A stretch of 49,551 nucleotides of DNA from Clostridium sp. (GTDB taxonomy: Bacteria > Bacillota > Clostridia > Oscillospirales > Acutalibacteraceae): contig JAMPGU010000015.1 of assembly GCA_023663865.1 (NCBI GenBank), positions 1 to 49,551 on the forward strand. Direction: 5' to 3'. Under the pieces are notes generated by a model, which worked only from the letters and a program-made list of their open reading frames with translations, was not told where the DNA came from and did no database searches. Below are positions 18,496 to 27,254 of this stretch, piece by piece; position 1 is the first letter of the stretch, and each line of letters opens with the position of its first letter. The position numbers and the translations under genes are program-made.

Positions 18496-19695
18496 TTAAT
18501 CGCAGACCTCAAAGCCTGCTTTTTTTAATGCCTGTTTGATTTGAATAATATGCTTGTAATTTCTGGTTTCAACACCGATTTTGAGATAACAGTCTGTGAT
18601 GTTCATATCCAGGTCCGTGCTGTCATAATTAACAGATACAACATTGGCGCCCTGTTCGGCAATAACCTGGCTTACACCTGACAGCTGACCCGGCTTGTCA
18701 GAAAGTGCAATGGTGATGTTGGCGGTTCTGCCGCCCATTTTAAGTCCGCGCTCAATAACGCGTGACAGTATCGTCACATCAATATTTCCGCCTGATACAA
18801 GACAGCAAACCTTTTTGCCGTCAATATCAGGAATTTTGCCATTCATTACAGCGGCAACAGGTACTGCACCTGCACCTTCACTTATCAGCTTTTGCTGCTC
18901 CATAAGGGTGAGTATTGCCAGTGCAATTTCATCGTCTGTAACGGTATATATTCCGTCCACATATTTTTTAGTGAGCTCAAAGGTTAAATCACCCGGGGTT
19001 TTAACAGCAATACCATCAGCAATGGTCTGCACCTTTGAAAGTGTTTCAATATCATTATCAAGAATAGATTTTTCCATAGACGGTGCGCCTGCAGCCTGAA
19101 CACCGTATACCTTACAATTTGGATTGATTTGCTTGATTGTATACGCAACGCCGGCAATCAGTCCGCCGCCGCCGATAGGCACAACAACTGCATCAACATC
19201 CGGCAGCTGGTCAAGTATTTCAAGACCAATCGTGCCTTGTCCTGCAATTACATCTGGGTCGTTGAACGGGTGAATGAAGGTGTAACCCTTTTCGTCTCTC
19301 AGCTCAATTGCCTTATTGTATGCATCATCATAAACACCTTTTACCATACATACATCAGCACCGTACTTTTTGGTCGCCTCCACCTTGCTTATCGGTGCGC
19401 CGTCCGGCAGGCAAATCAGAGACTTTATGCCGTTTTTCGTTGCAGCTAAAGCAACACCCTGTGCATGGTTTCCGGCAGAGCAGGCAATAACACCCTTTGC
19501 CTTTTCCTCATCACTGAGCTGACTGATTTTGAAATAGGAGCCTCTTATTTTAAATGAGCCGGTTATCTGTAAATTTTCTGTTTTCAAATAAATATCTGCA
19601 TTAGGGCAAATGTTTTTTGCCAGTATCATATCTGTTTCTCTGACAACCTCGCTAAGCACCCGCTTTGCAGAATATACCTTGTCTAATGTTAACAT
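18496..19695 (-). CDS. ilvA: Threonine ammonia-lyase with C-terminal ACT domain
   Basis: A 399-residue fold-type II PLP enzyme deaminating threonine to 2-oxobutanoate. Lys49 in GSFKIRGS is the PLP Schiff-base lysine; SAGNHAQGVA and the PIGGGGLIAG phosphate-binding loop are intact. An ACT-like domain occupies about residues 325-399 (NITIALSDKPGQLSGV). The 400-residue, one-ACT form is shared by TdcB-like and short IlvA enzymes; isoleucine control versus catabolic use cannot be settled from sequence. It has its own promoter in the 56-bp gap upstream and is followed by ridA. Confidence 0.93.
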   Translation of the reverse strand: MLTLDKVYSAKRVLSEVVRETDMILAKNICPNADIYLKTENLQITGSFKIRGSYFKISQLSDEEKAKGVIACSAGNHAQGVALAATKNGIKSLICLPDGAPISKVEATKKYGADVCMVKGVYDDAYNKAIELRDEKGYTFIHPFNDPDVIAGQGTIGLEILDQLPDVDAVVVPIGGGGLIAGVAYTIKQINPNCKVYGVQAAGAPSMEKSILDNDIETLSKVQTIADGIAVKTPGDLTFELTKKYVDGIYTVTDDEIALAILTLMEQQKLISEGAGAVPVAAVMNGKIPDIDGKKVCCLVSGGNIDVTILSRVIERGLKMGGRTANITIALSDKPGQLSGVSQVIAEQGANVVSVNYDSTDLDMNITDCYLKIGVETRNYKHIIQIKQALKKAGFEVCD

Positions 19696-19722
19696 TTTAT
19701 CGCCTCTTTTGATTTTGTGACT

Positions 19723-19751
19723 ATTTTAGTACGGTTTGATGAATTTGTCAA
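19723..19751 (-). promoter_or_regulatory. ilvA-ridA promoter
   Basis: On the minus strand a perfect TTGACA (19751-19746) and TAAAAT (19728-19723) are spaced by 17 bp. The -35 box directly abuts the TAA of the upstream lipoprotein gene, so ilvA-ridA can be transcribed independently. Confidence 0.8.
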
Positions 19752-20288
19752 TTACCAAGTGAAGCTGCAATCTACATAGCTGATAACACCGTCACTGTCA
19801 GCATATATTTTTAAAATTTGATTTTGGGTGTTTTTGTAGAAGAACTGATATTGTACACTGTCAATACCATTATCGCCGTTTCCGATTGTGTTTGTAATGG
19901 TATTGTACTTGTTTATTTCACAGTCAAAAATAACAAACAGCTGATCCACAAGTGCGTCAGCATTGTCAGCAGCCTTTGACATAAGTGCTTCGCTTTCCTC
20001 ATTTGCATACACAACTTGAGGGTCTCTGTTATATTTGTAGGTGAATTTTCCGTATTCAATATCTCCCTCAATGGAAGCCTCTTTTTTACTGCCCAGTGTT
20101 TTAAGAACAACAGATTTTAAATGCTTGCCCTTTTCCTTGTCAGCATGCGGTGCCTTGGTCGTGCTTTCAACAGGGTCAGTAACCTCGGTTGAAGGCGGCA
20201 TAGTAAGAGGCTCTTTGTCTTGCTTTGCACAGGCAGCAAAGGATAAACAGAGTGTGAGTATCAAAAATGCTGTAATTATTTTTTTCAT
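19752..20288 (-). CDS. Small lipoprotein of unknown function
   Basis: A 178-residue protein with a lipoprotein signal peptide; the lipobox is LSFAAC, giving a lipidated Cys20. The mature part starts with a Pro/Thr/Glu-rich linker and then a roughly 125-residue mixed alpha/beta domain with a second Cys near 143 and a C-terminal YADSDGVISYVDCSF block. No family is recognised. Its ATG overlaps the sfsA stop codon (ATGA), so it is coupled to sfsA, although no functional link is evident. Confidence 0.8.
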   Translation of the reverse strand: MKKIITAFLILTLCLSFAACAKQDKEPLTMPPSTEVTDPVESTTKAPHADKEKGKHLKSVVLKTLGSKKEASIEGDIEYGKFTYKYNRDPQVVYANEESEALMSKAADNADALVDQLFVIFDCEINKYNTITNTIGNGDNGIDSVQYQFFYKNTQNQILKIYADSDGVISYVDCSFTW

Positions 20289-20965
20289 AGCTTTACCTCA
20301 ATTTCTTTATCAATTGTCATTGTATTTGGTGTGACCTGACAGTCCATGGCAATAATTTCAACGCCTTGTTTGTAAGCAATTTTTAGCTGCTCTGCAAATT
20401 TTTCGTCCTTTTCGATATTCGCCTCAAAGCTGCTGCAGCCCTTCATTTGAATGACGAAAAGTGCTATGGCTCTATAGCCCTGCTTCCTTGCATTGATAAG
20501 CTCGCCAAGATGCTTGCGCCCGCGCTCTGTGGGGGCATCCGGGAATTTTGCCGTGCCATCTGTTTCCAAGGTTACACCTTTCACCTCAACAAATACTTTT
20601 TCCTCTTCGTTTTCCAAATAGAAATCCAGGCGTGAATTTCCAAAGACCGCTTCGGGTTTAATTCGAGTTGGGGAAGGAATAAGACCGCCTTTGCAAAGCC
20701 ATTCAGACACAGCCTTGTTTGGCGCCTGCGAATCCATATTCACTAAGGTATCTCCCTTGTAAACAGCAATCAAATCATATTGTGTTTTCCTGAGGGGATT
20801 ATCACTTTTCTCTAAAAAAACGGTTGCCCCGGGTATCAGCAATTCCCTGCATCTTCCGGTGTTTTTTACATGAACGGTATGTTCCTTGCCGTCAATTTTT
20901 ACAACAGCTATAAATCTGTTCGGTCGGCTGACAAAGCGTCCCTCTGCTATTTTTTTATACTCCAT
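20285..20965 (-). CDS. sfsA: SfsA family nuclease-like protein
   Basis: A 226-residue SfsA protein, full length for the family. SfsA has an N-terminal OB-fold-like part and a C-terminal PD-(D/E)xK nuclease-like core; here Asp of SRLDFYLE and Glu/Lys of FVEVKGVT supply the core residues. The N-terminal RPNRF and HVKNTGRCREL blocks are also family marks. The E. coli protein was named for stimulating maltose metabolism, and its true role is unsettled. No good ribosome site precedes the ATG, and a promoter is placed so close that the transcript may be leaderless. The next gene overlaps its stop. Confidence 0.93.
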   Translation of the reverse strand: MEYKKIAEGRFVSRPNRFIAVVKIDGKEHTVHVKNTGRCRELLIPGATVFLEKSDNPLRKTQYDLIAVYKGDTLVNMDSQAPNKAVSEWLCKGGLIPSPTRIKPEAVFGNSRLDFYLENEEEKVFVEVKGVTLETDGTAKFPDAPTERGRKHLGELINARKQGYRAIALFVIQMKGCSSFEANIEKDEKFAEQLKIAYKQGVEIIAMDCQVTPNTMTIDKEIEVKL

Positions 20966-20971
20966 AAGGCT

Positions 20972-21000
20972 AGGTTAAAACAAATTGTCTTAGCTGTCAA
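20972..21000 (-). promoter_or_regulatory. sfsA promoter, possibly leaderless
   Basis: On the minus strand TTGACA (21000-20995) and TAACCT (20977-20972) have 17-bp spacing. Only 6 nt separate the -10 box from the ATG at 20965, so the predicted start point is the A of the start codon. Confidence 0.55.
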
Positions 21001-21089
21001 GTATAAATATTTTTATATACTGAAAAATTGATTTGCCGATTGCGTTTGATGCCACAAATTTTATATAAATTCATATTCTTAGTTTCCTA

Positions 21090-21118
21090 TTGACTTTAAG
21101 ATTATAATATTATAAAAT
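21090..21118 (+). promoter_or_regulatory. Promoter of the solute-binding lipoprotein
   Basis: TTGACT (21090-21095), 17 bp, TAAAAT (21113-21118). Several overlapping TATAAT-like hexamers follow in this AT-rich stretch, so the exact -10 is uncertain. Confidence 0.55.
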
Positions 21119-21149
21119 TATAATGATATCCAATAAGGAGGATAAGACT

Positions 21150-22001
21150 ATGAAAACAGTAAAGAAATTAATGGCAGTATTGCTGTCAGCAGTATTTGTT
21201 GTATTATGCTTTGCCGGCTGTTCATCCAGCGAAACGGCAGACGAGATTACCGCAAGCACAATGCTTATTGCCTATACCGGTGATAATAAACCATTTATTT
21301 ATGAGGAAAATGGTGAGGCTAAGGGCTTTGATGTTGAGCTGTTTGAAACGATTTTTAAAGATATAAAGAATGAGTATAAGGATTATAAATTCGTAAAGGT
21401 TGACGAAGATTATAAAATCGGCGAGGATGTTTACTGCGTAGATGCTGACGGTGAGGATTGTATCGCATATGTTAAGGTTGGCGGTGTACAGAAAAATGTT
21501 GGCTCAGTGAATGAGGATTACACCTTTACTGAGGATGTAATTAATGATAGAGTAATAACGGTTACCACAGAGGGTACAGGTATTACAAGCTATACACAGC
21601 TGGACGGCAAGACCGTTGGTGTAATCACAGGTGTTGCTAAAAATGCACTTGATAAGCATTCTGTAATTGCACAGAACTGCAAGGCAGTAAACGAGTATGT
21701 TGCTGATAAGGTTGAGACTGCTGTTGCTGATTTACAGGCAGGCAAAATTGAAGCACTTGTAGTTGATGAATTTGCATTTAACGTGCTTGCAGATGCAGGA
21801 AGTCTGGTTAAGCTGGACGGCGAGCTTGATAATATAAGCTATGTATATGAATTCAAAAAATGGGATTGGTATAACGATGCAGTGAATGAGGCTATCTATG
21901 AGCTGAAGAGTCCTGATTATAATGATGCGGACGAATTTACTCCAATCGTTGAAAAGTATTTTGGTTACAATGCATCAAGCTTTGAATACAATCCGGTATA
22001 A
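21150..22001 (+). CDS. Amino-acid-type ABC substrate-binding lipoprotein (orphan)
   Basis: A 283-residue lipoprotein of the bacterial extracellular solute-binding family 3. The lipobox is LCFAGC; the mature N-terminus (LIAYTGDNKPFIYEENGEAKGFDVELFETI) has the family opening with the ligand-pocket region, and QLDGKTVGVITG and VADLQAGKIEALVVDEF are typical second-lobe blocks. The stretch between the lobes (around residues 90-130) carries an unusual acidic insertion in place of the common T-x-x-R ligand motif. The start at 21150 follows AAGGAGG; an in-frame ATG at 21123 lacks one. No permease or ATPase gene is adjacent, so it must use a transporter encoded elsewhere or act as a sensor. Confidence 0.82.
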   Translation: MKTVKKLMAVLLSAVFVVLCFAGCSSSETADEITASTMLIAYTGDNKPFIYEENGEAKGFDVELFETIFKDIKNEYKDYKFVKVDEDYKIGEDVYCVDADGEDCIAYVKVGGVQKNVGSVNEDYTFTEDVINDRVITVTTEGTGITSYTQLDGKTVGVITGVAKNALDKHSVIAQNCKAVNEYVADKVETAVADLQAGKIEALVVDEFAFNVLADAGSLVKLDGELDNISYVYEFKKWDWYNDAVNEAIYELKSPDYNDADEFTPIVEKYFGYNASSFEYNPV

Positions 22002-22030
22002 TAAATCAATATAATATAAAAGGTTATGTG

Positions 22031-22070
22031 ACAAACTGGTTTTGCGGCTGCAGAATCAGTTTGTTTTTTT
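22031..22070 (+). terminator. Terminator after the binding lipoprotein
   Basis: ACAAACTG (22031-22038) pairs with CAGTTTGT (22057-22064) around an 18-nt loop and is followed by a seven-base T tract ending at 22070. Confidence 0.7.
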
Positions 22071-22086
22071 GCCTGAAATATATTTT

Positions 22087-22116
22087 TTGACAAGGATATA
22101 CATATAATGTTATAAT
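22087..22116 (+). promoter_or_regulatory. Promoter of the GH51 operon
   Basis: TTGACA (22087-22092), 18 bp, TATAAT (22111-22116). AAGGAGAG lies ahead of the ATG at 22145. Confidence 0.72.
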
Positions 22117-22144
22117 TAATATATTAAATTTAAGGAGAGAAAAA

Positions 22145-24538
22145 ATGAAAAAGATAATTGCTTTTTTCGTTGTGCTTGTGCTTTTGGTAACTGCCGGTGC
22201 TGTGCCGGTATCTGCTAAGGACAAGTCAGTACTCACAGTTTCCACACAGGATCAGTCATATGAAATATCCGACAAGCTGTATGGCTTATTTATTGAGGAT
22301 ATCAGCTATGCCTGTGACGGAGGACTGGTTTCAAATCTTGTTAACAATGATTCCTTTGAATATGAGTTTAATAAGACAACCGGCTGGACTGCAGATGGTG
22401 TGGAGCTTACTGCAGATGAAAATTCCACACCTATGAGCAAAACAAACCCTACCTATGCTACAATTCGCGTTAACGGTAAGGGCAGTGTCAGCAATCTTGG
22501 CTTTACCGAGATGTATGATTATAAAAGCTATGACCGTAATGAGACAAAGGCAAAAACTGCAGATATGGGCTTTAAAAAGGATTGCAGTTATGATTTTTCC
22601 TGCTATTTAAGAAATGTAGATTTTAACGGAACTGTATCGGTATATCTGGATTCAAAGAGCAATAAGTCAAATATTCTTGAGCTGGATACATCTACACTGG
22701 GTACAGAATGGCTGGAGTATCGTGCAGTGCTGGAATCTTCTGCAACAGAGGATGGCGGACTGACGGTTGAATTTAACGGTAATGGTACAATTTTGATGGA
22801 CTTCGTTACACTTGTACCGCAGGACAGCTATGGATATGGCACGGAGCAGTGGAAATATACTACTCTTCGTTCCGATCTTTATACATCACTTGCACAGTTA
22901 AATCCCGGCTTTATCAGATTCCCGGGCGGCTGCCTCGCTGAGGGTGACAGTCTTGCAAATTTGTATGACTGGAAAGAAACAATAGGTCCTCTTGAAGAGA
23001 GAACACAGTTCTATAATCTGTGGCGTGATGATGTTGGCAGAGATTACATTAATACCATGGCAATGGGTTATCACGAGTATTTCCAGCTTTGTGCTGATTT
23101 GGATGCCGAGGCACTTCCTATACTGAATGTAGGCTTAACCTGTCAGGGCAGAGCCGGCTATGACGACCACGTTATTGCGCTGGAGAAAGCCTCTATGAGT
23201 GACAGCGAGTGGGAAACCTATTTAACGGAAACAAGAAATCTGAATCCGAAAACACAGAAGCAGGAGAGAGAGGATTTTACTGCTTACATCGAGGGATTGA
23301 ATATTAATTCTCAGGAGGACTGGGAAGCGTATTTAGATACAATCGCCCTTCGTCCCGGTACAAGCGAATGGGATGCATATGTTCAGGATATTCTTGATTT
23401 AATCGAATATGCCAACGGTGATGCTAATAAAACCTATTGGGGCGCTCTTCGTGCAGCTAACGGAAGCACAGAGCCTTTTAACCTGAAATATATCGGCCTT
23501 GGAAATGAAAACTGGGGTACAATTTACGAACGTAATTTCAAGGAATTATATAAGGCTGTTAAAAAGGCTTATCCGGATATCACAGTCATTTCATCAAGCG
23601 GAACATGGCTTGACGGTGAAGCGTATGATTATAACTGGAGCTGGATTAACAAGGACTTCAGAGATACTGTAGTGGATGAGCACTATTATACAAATAATGG
23701 TTATTTGTTTGAGCATAATGACAGATACGATAATTTTGACAGAAGCGGTGCGCACGTGTTTGTCGGCGAATATGCTGCTACACCTTCAAAAATCGGAACC
23801 ATTCAGACAAAATCAAATATTTACGGTGCAGTTGAAGAAGCAAGTTATCTTACAGGTATCGAGCGTAACGGTGACGTGGTTGAAATGGCGTCCTATGCAC
23901 CAACCTTTGCCAAGGTAAATGCACAGTGCTGGAATGTAAATCTGATTTGGTTTGATTCACAGGAGCTTGTGCTTACACCGAATTATTATGTACAGATGCT
24001 TTATGCCAACAATTACGGCAATACATATTCAAAATCCGTATTTGGTAACGGCACAACAATCGAAAACGGAATATATGAATCTGTAACAGTTGATAAGGAC
24101 AGTGAGGTATTATATATCAAGCTGGTTAATACCACAGGCAAGGCAACCGATGTTGCGGTTAAGCTGGATGGCTATGATGCAAACAAGGCTTCTGTTCAGT
24201 CTATAGAGGGCAGCTATAAATCTGCCTGCAACGAAATCGGCAAAAATACAACGGCTCCTACAGAATATGATGTCGATGTTAAGGACGGCAGTATCAATGT
24301 TGAAATGGGCAAGTATGATGTAACCATTCTTCGTGTTGCTTACGGTAAGAATGACGGTGCAAGCCTCTATACTCTGCCGGAGTTTATCAGCACAATGACA
24401 GCCGATGTCACAAAATATGTTCCTTCTGCTGTTAAGATAGGTGTACCCTGCGGTATTATCGGCGGAATTATAATTATTGCTGCAGCAGGTGCAGTGGTAA
24501 TGCTTGTAAAGAAAAAAGCAAAGAAGAGAAATAAATAA
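22145..24538 (+). CDS. Extracellular membrane-anchored GH51 alpha-L-arabinofuranosidase
   Basis: A 797-residue glycoside hydrolase. It carries a signal peptide (to about residue 24, PVSAKD), an N-terminal arm and a carbohydrate-binding-like beta domain (about 75-230), the GH51 barrel and a C-terminal beta domain. The catalytic pair is visible: acid/base Glu455 in GNENW and nucleophile Glu542 in FVGEYA. A helical insertion of about 90 residues (roughly 340-430) interrupts the barrel. The protein ends in a TM helix (about 770-790) and KKKAKKRNK, so it faces outward and is anchored by its tail; Gram-positive GH51 enzymes are more often cytoplasmic. It would release arabinose from arabinoxylan or arabinan fragments. 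The stop overlaps the next ATG by 1 bp. Confidence 0.9.
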   Translation: MKKIIAFFVVLVLLVTAGAVPVSAKDKSVLTVSTQDQSYEISDKLYGLFIEDISYACDGGLVSNLVNNDSFEYEFNKTTGWTADGVELTADENSTPMSKTNPTYATIRVNGKGSVSNLGFTEMYDYKSYDRNETKAKTADMGFKKDCSYDFSCYLRNVDFNGTVSVYLDSKSNKSNILELDTSTLGTEWLEYRAVLESSATEDGGLTVEFNGNGTILMDFVTLVPQDSYGYGTEQWKYTTLRSDLYTSLAQLNPGFIRFPGGCLAEGDSLANLYDWKETIGPLEERTQFYNLWRDDVGRDYINTMAMGYHEYFQLCADLDAEALPILNVGLTCQGRAGYDDHVIALEKASMSDSEWETYLTETRNLNPKTQKQEREDFTAYIEGLNINSQEDWEAYLDTIALRPGTSEWDAYVQDILDLIEYANGDANKTYWGALRAANGSTEPFNLKYIGLGNENWGTIYERNFKELYKAVKKAYPDITVISSSGTWLDGEAYDYNWSWINKDFRDTVVDEHYYTNNGYLFEHNDRYDNFDRSGAHVFVGEYAATPSKIGTIQTKSNIYGAVEEASYLTGIERNGDVVEMASYAPTFAKVNAQCWNVNLIWFDSQELVLTPNYYVQMLYANNYGNTYSKSVFGNGTTIENGIYESVTVDKDSEVLYIKLVNTTGKATDVAVKLDGYDANKASVQSIEGSYKSACNEIGKNTTAPTEYDVDVKDGSINVEMGKYDVTILRVAYGKNDGASLYTLPEFISTMTADVTKYVPSAVKIGVPCGIIGGIIIIAAAGAVVMLVKKKAKKRNK

Positions 24539-25503
24539 TGAATATAACCTTTTATTCGAATGTAACTACACCTGAGGAGAGCTGTGCACAAATTCCTCAG
24601 CTGAAAGAGCATACTGTCAGATTTATAAAATTAAAGGATAAGAGCAAGCTTCTTGCGGCAAAGGATACAGAGGTACTGCTGGTTGATGCTATGGGTGTTG
24701 TGGATAGAGAAATAATATCTGCACTGCCCGGGCTGAAGCTGATTATGAGTGAGGGCGTAGGCTATCAGGGTATTGATGTTGAATATGCGAAAAGCTGCGG
24801 TATACCTGTTTGCAATAATAAGGGTGTGAACGATACTGCGGTTGCAGAGGATACACTGCTGCTGATTCTCGGATGTCTGAAATCTATTATTACAGGCAAT
24901 CAGTGTGTTTACGACGGCAGGCAGATTGAAGTAAAAAAAGCCTCCTTTGGCAGAATACGAGAGCTGGGCGAATGTACAGTCGGATTGGTTGGCTTTGGAG
25001 ACATTGCACGTATGACGGCTAAATTTTTAAATGCCTTTGGTGCCAGAGTGCTGTATACAAACCGCACAAGATATGAGGCACTGGAGCAGGAATATAATGT
25101 GGAGTATGCGGATTTGGATATACTGTTAAAGCAGGCTGATTTTGTTTCGCTTCATCTGGCGGTTACTGAAGATACTGCAGGAATTGTTGATGAGCAATTT
25201 CTGTCAAAAATGAGGAATGATGCATTTTTGATTAATACTGCCCGTGGAGATTTGGTGAACAATCAGGCATTGCTGGATGCTTTGCTGAATAATGAAATTG
25301 CAGGTGCAGGTCTTGATGTAATTGCTCCTGAACCGATTATGGCAGACAATATTCTTTTGGATGAGCGAATTAAGGATAAGCTTGTAATTACACCGCACAT
25401 AGCCGGTATAACCCATTTGACTGTTAAAAAGATTTATCAGAATATTTGGGAAAATATTTCAAGATGTATGAGTAACGAACCATTTAAGAATAGGGTGAAC
25501 TAA
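24538..25503 (+). CDS. D-2-hydroxyacid dehydrogenase, NAD-dependent
   Basis: A 321-residue member of the D-isomer-specific 2-hydroxyacid dehydrogenase family (phosphoglycerate, glyoxylate/hydroxypyruvate or D-lactate type). The Rossmann motif is GLVGFGDIA with Ala where many have a third Gly; the catalytic set is Arg in INTARGDLVN, Glu in APEP and His in TPHIAG. The substrate is not apparent. It is translationally coupled to the GH51 gene (TAATG overlap) and is followed without a gap by the next gene, so it probably handles a product of this unit, but that is inference. Confidence 0.88.
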   Translation: MNITFYSNVTTPEESCAQIPQLKEHTVRFIKLKDKSKLLAAKDTEVLLVDAMGVVDREIISALPGLKLIMSEGVGYQGIDVEYAKSCGIPVCNNKGVNDTAVAEDTLLLILGCLKSIITGNQCVYDGRQIEVKKASFGRIRELGECTVGLVGFGDIARMTAKFLNAFGARVLYTNRTRYEALEQEYNVEYADLDILLKQADFVSLHLAVTEDTAGIVDEQFLSKMRNDAFLINTARGDLVNNQALLDALLNNEIAGAGLDVIAPEPIMADNILLDERIKDKLVITPHIAGITHLTVKKIYQNIWENISRCMSNEPFKNRVN

Positions 25504-26370
25504 ATGAAAAAGTTTTTATCATTCGCGTTGTCATTGCTGTTGATTGTATCTCAGTTTGCAGGCTGTTCAAAGTCGGCAGAATATACATTTTCGCCGAAGA
25601 ATCAGGGCGATTTAACCATAGTCAGCTTTAATGTTGCTGCACCTTGGGGCAATCTTCTTGACGGTACAGGCAGCGGTGCAAGGGCAAAACGCTTTGCCGC
25701 ATATATGAATGCTGTTAAGCCTGACTCAATAGGAACGCAGGAGATGAACAGCAGCTGGATGCGTAAGCTGGCTGCATTAATGCCCGATTATGACAGCTAT
25801 GGAGTAGTCCGCGGCGGAGATGATAATGAAAAAAAGAGTGAGATGAACTCTATTTTCTGGCTGAAGGATAAGTACGATTGTATAGAAAAGAACACATTTT
25901 GGCTGTCAGCAACCCCCGATGAGGAAAGCAGATATGACGGTGCAGGCTGTAATCGCGTTTGCTCCTATGTTATTTTGAAAAACAAGGACACCGGCAAGGA
26001 ATATATTCATATGAATACGCATCTGGATAATGCCAGTGAGGAGGCAAGAATGTTCGGTGCGCAGGTAATTGTTGATAAAATCAATGCCTTTAAGGATATG
26101 TATGACGATATGCTGATTGTGCTTAGCGGTGATTTTAATGAGACTATGGCAGATGATGCCTGCAAGCTGATAGACAGTGTGATGAATACAGAATATCTGT
26201 CACAAAACACCTATCACCAATGGGGCGAAATCAGCCAAGGCGAACCGATAGATTATATCTTTGTGGGGGGAGCCGGTAAGGATAATATTGCCGATACGAT
26301 GATTCTTGATGACATTTCCAATGGTTATGTAAGTGACCACTATGGCGTATGTGAAACCATAGATATGTAG
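25504..26370 (+). CDS. Lipoprotein of the endonuclease/exonuclease/phosphatase fold
   Basis: A 288-residue lipoprotein (lipobox QFAGC). The mature part is an EEP-fold metal-dependent phosphoesterase domain with the expected catalytic blocks in order: SFNVA (start strand), GTQEM (metal Glu), MNTHLDN (His), SGDFNET (Asp-Asn), IDYIFVGG and the final SDHYGV (Asp-His). Possible substrates are extracellular nucleic acids, sugar phosphates or phospholipid head groups. Its ATG follows the preceding stop with no gap, and it ends the three-gene GH51 unit. Confidence 0.88.
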   Translation: MKKFLSFALSLLLIVSQFAGCSKSAEYTFSPKNQGDLTIVSFNVAAPWGNLLDGTGSGARAKRFAAYMNAVKPDSIGTQEMNSSWMRKLAALMPDYDSYGVVRGGDDNEKKSEMNSIFWLKDKYDCIEKNTFWLSATPDEESRYDGAGCNRVCSYVILKNKDTGKEYIHMNTHLDNASEEARMFGAQVIVDKINAFKDMYDDMLIVLSGDFNETMADDACKLIDSVMNTEYLSQNTYHQWGEISQGEPIDYIFVGGAGKDNIADTMILDDISNGYVSDHYGVCETIDM

Positions 26371-26385
26371 TATAGTAACAGATTT

Positions 26386-26423
26386 AATGCCACTGACTGG
26401 TATACAGTCGGTGGCATTGTTTG
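26386..26423. terminator. Hairpin terminator between convergent genes
   Basis: A 14-bp stem with one G-U pair (26386-26399 with 26405-26418) has a 5-nt loop. The following T tract is poor (GTTTGT), but the stem is strong. It lies between the EEP lipoprotein and the convergent SleB-like gene. Confidence 0.65.
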
Positions 26424-26435
26424 TAGTATTTGCTT

Positions 26436-27149
26436 TTACATACAGAATTTATGGTCTCCGATTACTTTTACAACAGGCCTTGAATGCATAAAGGCATCAC
26501 TTGTTTTGCTGGCATTAAAATAATATATTGCACCGCCTGAGGGGTCCCATCCGTTTATTGCATCCTGCGCTGCTCGCTTTGCTGAGTCGGCAACAGGCTG
26601 GTACCAGTTTGAGTCGTTTACGCAGGAAAATGCACCCTGCTGATAAATAACACCGCTTAGCGAATCCGGAAAGCTTGGATGCTTCACTCGGTTCAGTATA
26701 ACTGCACCTACAGCTACCTGACCCTCATAGCTTTCACCGCGGGCTTCGGCACTGATTACCTTTGCAAGAAGCTCTACGTCAGAGTTTGAATAGCTGGTAG
26801 AGTTGCTGGAGGAACCGCCGCTCAAGCCAAGATACAGCAGGGTTTGACTGCCGCATATACCGTCTGCCGTAATACCGCAGTTACGCTGAAACTGTGTTAC
26901 AGCCGTTTTGGTAGCGTTGCCGTATATTCCGTCTACAGAACCCTTATAATAGCCAAGGGAGGACAGCTTTCGCTGAATGGACTTTACCTCTTCTCCGCTT
27001 GATCCCAGCTTGGATACAATATAGGCACTTTCCTGATTATGATTTGAATATATCATATAGCCTATGCCGCCTGCGGCACAGCCCACGATAATAATTACGA
27101 GTGCAAGAAGCACGGATAAAAAATTTCTTATTGCTTTATAAACAGTCAT
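26436..27149 (-). CDS. SleB-type cell wall hydrolase (spore cortex-lytic enzyme family)
   Basis: A 237-residue exported hydrolase. An N-terminal TM/signal segment (about residues 8-32) is followed by a peptidoglycan-binding domain (about 50-105; EVKSIQRKLSSLGYY, VDGIYGNATKTAV) and a SleB/CwlJ-like hydrolase_2 domain (about 125-237) whose catalytic Glu is in VISAEARGE. SleB is a lytic transglycosylase that opens the spore cortex in germination, so this supports a spore-forming host, although vegetative paralogues exist. An upstream ATG at 27197 adds 16 unlikely residues with no ribosome site; the ATG at 27149 is preferred but its own site (AAAGG, 13 nt away) is weak. Confidence 0.87.
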   Translation of the reverse strand: MTVYKAIRNFLSVLLALVIIIVGCAAGGIGYMIYSNHNQESAYIVSKLGSSGEEVKSIQRKLSSLGYYKGSVDGIYGNATKTAVTQFQRNCGITADGICGSQTLLYLGLSGGSSSNSTSYSNSDVELLAKVISAEARGESYEGQVAVGAVILNRVKHPSFPDSLSGVIYQQGAFSCVNDSNWYQPVADSAKRAAQDAINGWDPSGGAIYYFNASKTSDAFMHSRPVVKVIGDHKFCM

Positions 27150-27254
27150 AGTATTTACATAGCCTTTCTGCTGCAATGATTTTATAATATTACACATGCC
27201 TGCTGCAGCAACAGGTGGTAATACGCTTTATGAATGATACTGTTGTTTGTATTC

